A stretch of 7,875 nt of DNA from the NCBI GenBank assembly GCA_001771975.1, contig MERE01000133.1, forward strand, positions 1-7,875, in the 5' to 3' direction. This DNA comes from Betaproteobacteria bacterium RIFCSPLOWO2_02_FULL_68_150 (GTDB lineage: Bacteria > Pseudomonadota > Gammaproteobacteria > Burkholderiales > SG8-39). How positions within the stretch are numbered: position 1 is the stretch's first letter; the number at the start of each line of letters is the position of its first letter. The notes under the pieces are model-generated. The model searched no databases, had not been told where the DNA came from, and worked only from the letters and a program-made list of their open reading frames with translations. Below, piece by piece: positions 1 through 6,301 of the stretch. The position numbers and the translations under genes were made by a program.

Positions 1-1
1 C

Positions 2-1249
2 GCCGGCCAGTTCCTCGTCGCGCTCGAGGCGCGCGAGCGAGAGCGCACCGCGATCCCCAACCTGCGCGTGGCCTACAACCACGTGCACGGCTATTACATC
101 GAAATCACCAATGCGCACGCCGGCAAGGTGCCGGACGACTATCGCCGCCGGCAGACGCTCAAGAACGCCGAGCGCTACGTCACGCCCGAACTCAAGGCCT
201 TCGAGGACAAGGCACTCTCGGCACGCGATCGGGCGCTCGCGCTCGAGAAAACGCTGTACGACGCGCTGCTCGAACGCCTGCTCGTGCACCTGGCGGCGCT
301 GCAGCGCATCGCGCGCGCGCTGGCACAGCTCGACGTGCTGTGCGGCTTCGCGCGCACCGCGGCGCGGCGCGGTTATTGCCGGCCGCAGTTTGCCGACGAG
401 CCGCTGATCGAGATCGAGGCGGGCCGCCACCCGGTGATCGAGGCCGCGGTGCTCGCGTCGCGCGACGGCCGCTTCATCGCCAACGACTGCCGCATGTCGC
501 CCGCGCGCCAGCTGCTGCTGGTTACCGGTCCGAACATGGGCGGCAAGTCCACCTACATGCGGCAGGTGGCGCTGATCGCGCTGATGGCGCACGCCGGCTC
601 GTTCGTGCCCGCCAAATCCGCGCGCCTGGGGCCCATCGACCAGATCTTCACGCGCATCGGCGCCGCCGACGATCTCGCCGGCGGGCGCTCCACCTTCATG
701 GTCGAGATGACCGAGAGCGCCTCGATCCTGCACAACGCCACCGTCAACAGCCTCGTGCTGATGGACGAGGTCGGGCGCGGCACCTCGACCTTCGACGGGC
801 TCGCGCTCGCCTGGGCGATCGCGCGCCATCTGCTCGAGCGCAACCGGGCGCTGACGCTGTTCGCCACGCACTACTTCGAACTGACGCGCCTCGCGCTCGA
901 ATACCGCGAGGCGGCCAACGTGCACCTCGACGCGGTAGAGCACAAGGATACGGTGGTGTTCCTGCACGCCGTGGAAGAAGGACCCGCTTCGCAAAGCTAC
1001 GGCCTGCAGGTTGCCGCGCTCGCCGGAGTGCCGAAGGCGGTGCTGCGGCAGGCGAAGAAATACCTCGCCGCGCTCGAAGACGAAAGCCTCCTGCGCAGCG
1101 GCCAATCCGACCTGTTCGCCGGTGCCGGCCGCGAAGCGGAGCCGGCGCCGGTCGCCGACCCGCTGCGCGACGCTCTGCAGGAGGTCAATCCGGACGAGCT
1201 GTCGCCGCGCGAGGCGCTGGAGCTGTTGTACCGATTGAAGAAAATCTAG
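2..1249 (+). CDS. mutS: DNA mismatch repair protein MutS, C-terminal half (5' end outside window)
   Basis: MutS recognises mismatches and small loops in DNA and, through its ATPase, recruits MutL to start repair in the cytoplasm. The frame is open from base 2, so the N-terminal mismatch-binding half is cut off; 415 residues are visible, starting near residue 440 of the roughly 850-residue E. coli protein. Visible parts in order: the end of the clamp domain (HGYYIEITNAH, then RRQTLKNAERY), the lever region, then the ATPase with Walker A GPNMGGKST (527-553), the ADDLAGGRSTFMVEMTE segment, Walker B LVLMDE (752-769) followed by GRGTST, and the ATHYFEL histidine switch (about 863-883). A QSDLF peptide (1103-1117) fits the beta-clamp-binding motif. 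The C-terminus, SPREALELLYRLKKI, resembles the usual MutS tail. A GTG at 68 is only an internal valine codon. The stop overlaps the convergent gene's stop. Confidence 0.98.
   Translation, partial: AGQFLVALEARERERTAIPNLRVAYNHVHGYYIEITNAHAGKVPDDYRRRQTLKNAERYVTPELKAFEDKALSARDRALALEKTLYDALLERLLVHLAALQRIARALAQLDVLCGFARTAARRGYCRPQFADEPLIEIEAGRHPVIEAAVLASRDGRFIANDCRMSPARQLLLVTGPNMGGKSTYMRQVALIALMAHAGSFVPAKSARLGPIDQIFTRIGAADDLAGGRSTFMVEMTESASILHNATVNSLVLMDEVGRGTSTFDGLALAWAIARHLLERNRALTLFATHYFELTRLALEYREAANVHLDAVEHKDTVVFLHAVEEGPASQSYGLQVAALAGVPKAVLRQAKKYLAALEDESLLRSGQSDLFAGAGREAEPAPVADPLRDALQEVNPDELSPREALELLYRLKKI
1103..1117 (+). other. Beta-clamp-binding motif (QSDLF) in MutS
   Basis: The five codons encode Q-S-D-L-F, in the linker between the ATPase domain and the C-terminal oligomerisation tail. 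This is the place where E. coli MutS carries its QMSLL sliding-clamp motif. The match to the general Q-x-x-L-F pattern suggests binding to DnaN. Function is inferred from position and motif only. Confidence 0.6.
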
Positions 1250-3089
1250 TTGAGCGGTGCGCCTACCGTAACCATGAACGCCTGCTCGCGCGCACCCGAC
1301 TTGCTGAAGCTCGAAGTGAAGCCGAGGTGCACGTTGACGTCCTTGCGGTCGATGCTGACGCCTGCGGCGAGCAGCCCCCAGCTGTCCTTGGTGCCGCGCG
1401 AGGGGGTCGAGAACGTGAACGGCGATCCTGCCACGCCGACGCTGAAGGCGCCGCGGTTATCCTCGTACTCCTTTTCGTGCGTGATCCGCGCGTAGGGCCG
1501 GAGCTTCCCCCAACCGCTCGGCATCTCGCCGATCAGCTGCCACCCCAGGCGGTGGCGCAGCGACTTGCTCTCCTGGCCCCCGAACGTCAGGGCGGTCGGG
1601 CTTGCCGTCTCGGTATAGCCATCGACGCGCACGCGCTCCCATGAAATTGCGGCCACCGGGCCGTGCACCAGATTGCCCGAGCCGAAGTGGTAGCCCGCAC
1701 CGAGCTTGATTCCGGTCTGACGGCCGCTCGTGGCGCCGCTGTTGCTCGTGACGAGCGGGCCAAGGGCGACGTTGCGCTGGATCGTGTAATCGAGGCTGGC
1801 ATACGACAGCGTCGCGTCCAGATAGGCAGCGCCGAAGCGCGTTGCTCCGTAGCCCGACACGATCAGCTCCTCGTAGTCGATGCTGCCGCCCGCGCCGCCC
1901 AGATCGTAGCTGTGATCCGCGAGGCCGAGCGAGACGCCGAGCATCGAATTGCCGAGGGCGCGATCGTAGCCCAGGCCGACCGTCTTGCCGTTGCCCTTGA
2001 GCGACGGCGACGCGGCGGTTGCATCGATGCGCGCCGGCGCATAATCGCCCGTGACGTAGAAGCCGCGCGCGCCCGCCGAAGTTGCAAAATCGCGCACCCG
2101 GTTGTCCACCGCGCGCCACTGCGCGCCGAGTCGGCCGACGGGAATCGCCGAAAGCGCGGCGAGCTGCCCCGGTGCCGCAAGGACCCCGTAAACCCAGTCG
2201 GCCAGGATCCCGTGGACGTGCGCCGAAGGGTGCACGCCGTCGGCGAACAGGAACGTCGCTGAGCCGGGGATCTGCTGCGCCGCACCGCAACCCAGCGAGG
2301 AAATCGCGCCGCAGGCCGGGATCGTCGTGTTGGTGATGCCGTACATCGCCGGTCGCGCAAGAATGTCCGCGAGCACCGGGCCCGGATCGAGATAGACGAT
2401 GCCGTTCGTGCCGGTGGCGATCAGGCCCTGGCGCAGCGCGTCGTTGTAGGCCCCGGAGAACGCGGTCAGCAACTGCCCGGTCGCACCCGTCGGGTCGCTC
2501 GCGGCATAGGGGTTGACGCCCATGTCGGGCAGCGCGATCACGATCAGGCTGCTCGCGCCCGCGCTACGCAGCTGATTGATCTGCGTCACCGCATCGCCCG
2601 CCGCGGTGGCAACGTTCGCGGCAGCGTTGGCGAGCGGCAGTCCCTGCGCCACGGCGCCCGCCTGAAAGAACACATCGTTCGCGCCGCCCCAATACGCATA
2701 CAGCGCGCCCGCATTCGCGCGGCCGCCGGTCTGCCCGAGGTTGGTGGTGATCTGGGCCGCAAGCGGCACGATATTGGCCGCGAACGCGGGGATAGCGAAC
2801 ACGCCGGGCTGCAGGGTCGCACGCGCGCCGCCGATCGCGTAGTTGTTGCCGCCGGTGGCCGCGAACTGCGCGCTAGCCGGATCGACCGCATAGCCTGGCG
2901 TCACCGACAGGCCGTAGCGCAGGCCGAGGTTCTGCGACCAGACGTTGCCGGGGTTGGTGGTGAACTTGTTCGCGGTCGCATCGCCGAATGCGCCTGGGCG
3001 AGACTCGCAGCAAATCCGAGCGCCGCAGCGAATGCAATGCGCGGCACGGCGGGCAGGCGACGCTGGGCAAGACCTCGATTGATTGTCAT
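1246..3089 (-). pseudogene. Autotransporter with GDSL/SGNH esterase passenger (EstA-like), frameshifted and lacking the catalytic-serine block
   Basis: Intact relatives are outer-membrane lipolytic esterases: an SGNH-hydrolase passenger displayed by a C-terminal beta-barrel. The likely start is ATG at 3089, nine bases after AGGAGG (3104-3099). It begins a good signal peptide (MTINRGLAQRRLPAVPRIAF, then AAALGFAASLAQA). That frame runs out at 2901. The rest of the protein lies in another frame, from about 2991 to the stop at 1246. There I see NYAIGGA (block II, about 2841-2824), GGAND (block III, 2688-2674) and DGVHP (block V, Asp and His of the triad, 2241-2227). A Cys pair lies at about 2312 and 2288, and an autotransporter barrel of roughly 270 residues follows from about 2065. 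The GDSL block with the nucleophile Ser is missing between signal peptide and FTTNPGNVW. An in-frame TTG at 3114 reads through the ribosome-binding site and gives no signal peptide, so it is not a credible start. Family call is firm. Whether the lesion is real or an assembly error cannot be told. Confidence 0.85.
2991..3089 (-). other. Signal-peptide coding segment of the autotransporter, out of frame with its passenger
   Basis: Thirty-three codons from ATG 3089 encode an arginine-rich n-region (RGLAQRRLPAVPR), a hydrophobic core (IAFAAALGFAA) and an SLAQA end fitting a signal peptidase I site. Continuing in this frame gives HSAMRPRTSS and a stop near 2901. The homologous passenger sequence (AFGDATANKF) instead begins at 2991 in the frame that would follow a -1 shift. 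This segment therefore marks the true gene start and locates the lesion to about 2985-2995. Confidence 0.8.
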
Positions 3090-3096
3090 TCTTCTT

Positions 3097-3105
3097 CCCC
3101 TCCTC
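3097..3105 (-). promoter_or_regulatory. Ribosome-binding site that fixes the autotransporter start
   Basis: The minus strand reads GAGGAGGGG here, with AGGAGG nine bases before ATG at 3089. This strong, well-spaced site supports the signal-peptide frame as the real translation start, against the longer frame from TTG 3114 that would translate across it. Confidence 0.75.
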
Positions 3106-3142
3106 ATGGGACAAGGGCCATGATCGGGCAATTCCGCCGATC
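3105..3142. repeat. Two adjacent small inverted repeats between the TPR gene and the autotransporter
   Basis: In the 59-base gap there are two dyads. GATCGG (3122-3127) pairs with CCGATC (3137-3142) over a 9-base loop, and CATGG (3105-3109) pairs with CCATG (3118-3122) over an 8-base loop. Neither is followed by a T-run on either strand, so a classic intrinsic terminator is not supported. They could limit read-through from the TPR gene, or shape the leader just before the autotransporter ribosome-binding site. Such short dyads also arise by chance in GC-rich DNA. Confidence 0.3.
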
Positions 3143-3148
3143 CCCGGC

Positions 3149-4714
3149 TTACTTGTGGGTTACAGATGACTTACTCAGCGAGCTGTCGGCGCTCGCGGTA
3201 AGCTCGAGCAGCCGCTTGGAGAATTCCGCCGCCTTCTTCGGCTCGCCCGCGCGCTCCGCGGCGCGCGCTGCCCCGGCGAAAGCGCGGTAGCGGTTCGGCT
3301 CGCGTTGCAGCACGGATTCGAAGTTGCGCAGCGCCGGTTTCGCGTCGCCGGTCTCGAGTTCCAGATAAGCCAGCAGCTCGCGCGCGGGAACCAGCGGTCC
3401 CGGCGTGACGACGTGTTTCTCCGTGGCATCCTCGCGATCGGCAGCCTTGCGCAGGATCGCCAGCGCCTTGGCGGGGTCACCCTCGGCGCGCGCCGCCAGT
3501 GCCTGCACGACCTCGGCCTGGATCGCGATCTGCTCGCTCCAATAGGGAACCTTGGTCGCCGCCCCGAGCGCCTGCAGGCGCGCCACCTGCATGCGGGCGC
3601 CGGCCGCGTCGCCGCTCATCGCCGCGCCGAGCCCGCGCGCATAAGCGTTGATCGCCTCGGCGAAGGTGTATTTCTTCCACGGATAGGCGTCGGCCGCGGG
3701 AAACAGCTCGACCGCGGCGGCCTCCTTCCAGGCCCCCACCTCGAGTGCCAGCCGCGCCGGCATCGCGGCGTAGGCATAGGCGGTCGCCGGATGATCGATG
3801 CGGGCCGGATTGCGCAGCGCCTCGCGCACGACCTCGCGCGCCGCGCCATGCTGCCCGAGCTGCAGGTGCGCGTACACCATGTAATCGGATGCATGCCACC
3901 GGTCGAAAGACTTGTCGCCTCCCGAGCGCGCCGAGGCGCGGTTGGACTCGATCGACTCCTTCCAGGCGCCCACGCGCGTGAAGATGTGCGAGGGCATGTG
4001 CAGCGCATGCGGCGCGTCGGGCGCAATCTTGCCGTAGCGCCGCGCCGCATCCAGGCCCTGCGCCGCGATCGGCGGATAGTCGTAGCTGTGAATGAGATAG
4101 TGCGCGACGCCCGGATGCTCCGGCTGCGCCTTGAAGATGGGCTCGAGGATCCGCGTGGCTTTCAGCTGGTTGATGTACTTCTTGTCACCCGGATCGAAGT
4201 TCGCCGACAGTATCAGGGCGTACAGCGTCGCCGCTTCCGTGTCCCCGGAATGGCTGCGCATCACCTGCTCCATGGCTGTTTCAAGAGCCTTCGCGCGCGC
4301 ACGGTGATCGAGCTTGTCCTGGTCCTTGAAGAAGCTCGCCAGCGCGTCGACATAGTCGCGCTCGCGCTGCGATTTGAGCCCGGCGCTGCGCGCGCTGTCG
4401 AGGAACCTGCCGCCTTCGCTCAGGGTCGCGGCGGAAATGACCGTGGGCCAGGCAAACGGATTGTTGAGCGCTGCGAGCGTGCGCAGCCAGTGCGCCATGC
4501 CGCATTTCGGATCGGCCTGCAGCACGCGCTCGAGCGGCGCCTGCATCTGCGGGAAGGCAAACGAGTGGTAATACGCCATCGCGACGTCGAACTCGCGCTG
4601 CGCATCGGCGTTGCACTCGACCTGGAAATGCACCTTGCCGAGCGACGCGCCATTCGCGGCGGCAGGCAATGCTGCGGCAAGCGCCACGGACAGGATCGCA
4701 AGTCTGCGTTTCAT
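3149..4714 (-). CDS. Secreted tetratricopeptide-repeat protein of unknown function
   Basis: I recognise the general family (bacterial TPR proteins usually annotated as hypothetical) but no function. The start is taken as ATG 4714 because GAGGAGG (4730-4724) lies nine bases upstream; ATG 4723 abuts the same site with no spacing. The product is 521 residues. A signal peptide (MKRRLAILSVALAAALPAAA, with NGA before the probable cut) sends it to the periplasm or outside. TPR-like helix pairs lie near residues 38-75, at about 190-230, and most clearly at 410-430 and 443-507. The middle (about 199-250) is unusually rich in His, with HPGVAHYLIHSYDYP and, 16 residues on, APHALHMPSHIFTRVGAW. These could bind a metal or ligand, which is inference. 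There are only two cysteines (about 34 and 71), and they could form a disulfide. It has its own likely promoter and sits 59 bases upstream of the autotransporter, so the two may be cotranscribed. Confidence 0.85.
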   Translation of the reverse strand: MKRRLAILSVALAAALPAAANGASLGKVHFQVECNADAQREFDVAMAYYHSFAFPQMQAPLERVLQADPKCGMAHWLRTLAALNNPFAWPTVISAATLSEGGRFLDSARSAGLKSQRERDYVDALASFFKDQDKLDHRARAKALETAMEQVMRSHSGDTEAATLYALILSANFDPGDKKYINQLKATRILEPIFKAQPEHPGVAHYLIHSYDYPPIAAQGLDAARRYGKIAPDAPHALHMPSHIFTRVGAWKESIESNRASARSGGDKSFDRWHASDYMVYAHLQLGQHGAAREVVREALRNPARIDHPATAYAYAAMPARLALEVGAWKEAAAVELFPAADAYPWKKYTFAEAINAYARGLGAAMSGDAAGARMQVARLQALGAATKVPYWSEQIAIQAEVVQALAARAEGDPAKALAILRKAADREDATEKHVVTPGPLVPARELLAYLELETGDAKPALRNFESVLQREPNRYRAFAGAARAAERAGEPKKAAEFSKRLLELTASADSSLSKSSVTHK

Positions 4715-4723
4715 GATAGGCAT

Positions 4724-4730
4724 CCTCCTC
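4724..4730 (-). promoter_or_regulatory. Ribosome-binding site deciding the TPR-protein start
   Basis: The minus strand reads GAGGAGG, directly followed by ATG 4723 and, nine bases on, by ATG 4714. The spacing fits the second ATG only, which shortens the protein by three residues and gives the cleaner signal peptide beginning MKRRLAIL. Confidence 0.75.
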
Positions 4731-4737
4731 TTCGAAA

Positions 4738-4767
4738 ACTATATCGGATTTGGCTGCCCGAACACAA
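4738..4767 (-). promoter_or_regulatory. Candidate sigma70 promoter for the TPR gene
   Basis: On the minus strand, TTGTGT (4767-4762) and TATAGT (4743-4738) are separated by 18 bases. The -10 matches consensus at five of six positions, the -35 at three of six. Transcription would start near 4732, leaving a leader of roughly 18 bases that is mostly the ribosome-binding site. It sits in the only AT-richer gap of the window (4715-4804), between the lipid-transport operon and the TPR gene. Confidence 0.45.
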
Positions 4768-4804
4768 CCCGCCCCGCGTCGCGGTCATATTCCCATCGCT
4801 TTGT

Positions 4805-5353
4805 CTAGCGGCAATCCGCCTGGGCGGCGATCCAGCCGGCGATTTCGGTCACGGCCCTGTCGGCGGCGCGCGCGAGCGCCGCGGCGCCGCTCGCCGCATC
4901 CGCGCCGGCATTCGCCTCCTCGACGTTCCAGCCGCGTGCCGCGAGGCGGCCCTTCGGACCGACGAGCGCAGCGTGCAGCTCGAGCCGCGCGTCGCTCGCG
5001 CCGGGCGAGGCGAACACCTGGCTGAATTCGTGCAGCTCGACCTCCAGGCCGCACTTCGCCACGCCCTCGCCGGTGGCGCGCAGCAGGTGCTTGCGCAGCA
5101 ACTCGCCCGGCGGCGCTGCCCAGCGGCTCTGCGAGAACGTGACGAGTTCCGCTGCATTGCGCCAGGCCAGGCGGTAGTGCATCTCCAGCCCGTCGAAGGG
5201 CACGACCGAGCGGACCGAAGTCACGCGCACCGCGGGCACGCGTGCCGCGGGCGCCGCGACGCCGAAATCGTAGGTTCTCGGCAGCGGCGCGGCGACGCCG
5301 CCTGCGCATCCCGCGGCGATGCCCGCCAGCAGCGTGACGACGGCGCCCTTCAC
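4805..5353 (-). CDS. ABC-type transport auxiliary lipoprotein (PqiC/YmbA-like, DUF330 type)
   Basis: This is probably the outer-membrane-anchored partner of the MCE transporter encoded upstream. The start is GTG 5353, overlapping the MCE gene's TGA as GTGA. The 182-residue product begins MKGAVVTLLAGIAAGC, so Cys16 is the expected lipidated residue (lipobox IAAGC, a little unusual because Leu is not at -3 but Ala is at -2). After it come RTYDFG, which matches the P-x-x-Y-x-L/F-G pattern of the family, then a segment with LEMHYRLAWRN and FSQSRWAAPPGELLRKHLL, both typical of these lipoproteins. Residue +2 of the mature protein is Ala, not Asp, which favours outer-membrane sorting. Two further cysteines (101 and 181) could pair in the periplasm. 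It is the last gene of the operon. The family call rests on these motifs plus context. Confidence 0.85.
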   Translation of the reverse strand: MKGAVVTLLAGIAAGCAGGVAAPLPRTYDFGVAAPAARVPAVRVTSVRSVVPFDGLEMHYRLAWRNAAELVTFSQSRWAAPPGELLRKHLLRATGEGVAKCGLEVELHEFSQVFASPGASDARLELHAALVGPKGRLAARGWNVEEANAGADAASGAAALARAADRAVTEIAGWIAAQADCR

Positions 5354-6291
5354 TCGAAACCCGGTTCGCCGGGACCCGGCCTGCCCGGCTGCGGCCCCCA
5401 CAGCAGGCTTTGCGGACGCCGCTCGAGTTGCTGCACGAGGCCGCTCGCGCGTTGCGCGGCGCGTTCGGTCGAATCCGCCACCGCGTTGATGCGCGGCAGA
5501 GTTTCACCCTGCAGCAGGCCCACCGTGCCCTGCGCCTGCGCCGAGAGCTGCCCGAACTGGCCTACCATGGTGCGCGTGTCCTGCAACAGGCGCTCGGCAT
5601 CGCGCGCGATTTCCGGCAGGCTGCGGGCCGCTTCGCTCATCTGCTGCAGCGAATCGTGCGCCAGGCGCCGCTGGTCCTCGGCGAGCCAGGATTCGGCGCG
5701 CGCGATCACTCCCGGCAGCCGTGCCGCGCTCGATTCGAGACTCGCCGCGACGCGCTCGAGCGACGCCAGCGTGCCCGCGATGTGTTTGCGGTTCTCCGGC
5801 GTCAGGAGCGCGTTCAGGTTCTGCATCAGCTCGCGCGCGTCGCGCACCGCGCCCTCGGCGCCATCGGCCACGCTGTCGAAGAACGATGGCCGCAGCGCGA
5901 TCTCCGCGGGTGCGCCAGCCAAGCCCTGCGCCGCGCGCGGATCCCTGCCTTCGTCGAGCAGGTGCACGTAGGCAATCCCCGTGATGCCCTCCATGCCGAG
6001 CTGCGCGTAGGTGCCGCGCGTCACTGGAATACCGGGGTCCACCTCGATATCGATCAGGATGCGGCGCGAGTCCTTGGCGTCGAGGCCGATGGCCGCGACG
6101 CGCCCTACGCTGATGCCGCGATAGCGCACCTGCGCCTGGGGATTGAGCCCGGTCACCGGCACGCTCGACACCACGCGGTAGGGTTTGCGCTCGACCGGAT
6201 CGCGCGCCAGCCAGTTCGCCCAGGCAACGATGCCCGCGGTGAGACCGATGACGAACAGACCGGTGAGTAGGGCGAAGGCGCGGCTTTCCAT
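5350..6291 (-). CDS. MCE-domain protein of a lipid ABC transporter (MlaD-like)
   Basis: MCE proteins form hexameric rings in the periplasm that pass phospholipids to or from an inner-membrane ABC transporter. Residues 5-29 form one N-terminal membrane helix (FALLTGLFVIGLTAGIVAW). The MCE domain follows at about 38-113, with VPVTGLNPQAQVRYRGISVG, a VDPGIPV strand and EGITGIAYVHL. Unlike the short E. coli MlaD (about 183 residues), this 313-residue protein has a mostly helical, Ala/Glu/Arg-rich tail (about 137-290), broken by prolines at 165, 193, 226 and 266. It ends in a Pro/Gly-rich tip, SLLWGPQPGRPGPGEPGFE. The start at ATG 6291 follows GCAGGAGCC, a rather close ribosome-binding site, 10 bases after the ATPase stop. 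The lipoprotein gene starts inside its stop codon, so both are probably translated together. Confidence 0.92.
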   Translation of the reverse strand: MESRAFALLTGLFVIGLTAGIVAWANWLARDPVERKPYRVVSSVPVTGLNPQAQVRYRGISVGRVAAIGLDAKDSRRILIDIEVDPGIPVTRGTYAQLGMEGITGIAYVHLLDEGRDPRAAQGLAGAPAEIALRPSFFDSVADGAEGAVRDARELMQNLNALLTPENRKHIAGTLASLERVAASLESSAARLPGVIARAESWLAEDQRRLAHDSLQQMSEAARSLPEIARDAERLLQDTRTMVGQFGQLSAQAQGTVGLLQGETLPRINAVADSTERAAQRASGLVQQLERRPQSLLWGPQPGRPGPGEPGFE

Positions 6292-6301
6292 GGCTCCTGC
6301 C

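Noticed and set aside
340..1644. A 434-codon plus-strand open frame overlapping mutS and running into the autotransporter gene
   Set aside because: It is a +2 shadow of mutS, dominated by Arg, Ala and Pro codons, with no recognisable motif. Its continuation is antisense to the autotransporter barrel.
1863..2360. Alternative minus-strand frames of 165-277 codons inside the autotransporter gene
   Set aside because: They are frame shadows: strings of Arg, Ser and Pro without motifs, whereas the main frame carries the conserved hydrolase blocks and alternating beta-barrel strands.
2985..3000. Programmed -1 ribosomal frameshifting to join signal peptide and passenger
   Set aside because: There is no slippery heptamer of the X-XXY-YYZ type at the junction (it reads CAGGCGCATTCGGC). 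A shift would still leave the catalytic-serine block missing, so a deletion or error is simpler.
3090..3114. TTG at 3114 as the start of a 622-residue autotransporter
   Set aside because: It would translate through the strong AGGAGG at 3104-3099 and produces a polar, Cys-rich N-terminus with no signal peptide, which an autotransporter must have. The ATG at 3089 in the neighbouring frame has both features.
4774..4784. Palindrome CCGCGTCGCGG as a terminator of the lipid-transport operon
   Set aside because: The stem is at most 4 pairs around a 3-base loop and no T-run follows on the minus strand. It is expected by chance in such GC-rich DNA.
3305..5971. A very long open frame (about 888 codons) on the plus strand, opposite the TPR, lipoprotein and MCE genes
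   Set aside because: It lies fully antisense to three well-supported genes and is rich in Arg, Ala, Gly and His in the pattern of GC-rich shadow frames. It shows no domain, and its start and end ignore the gene boundaries.
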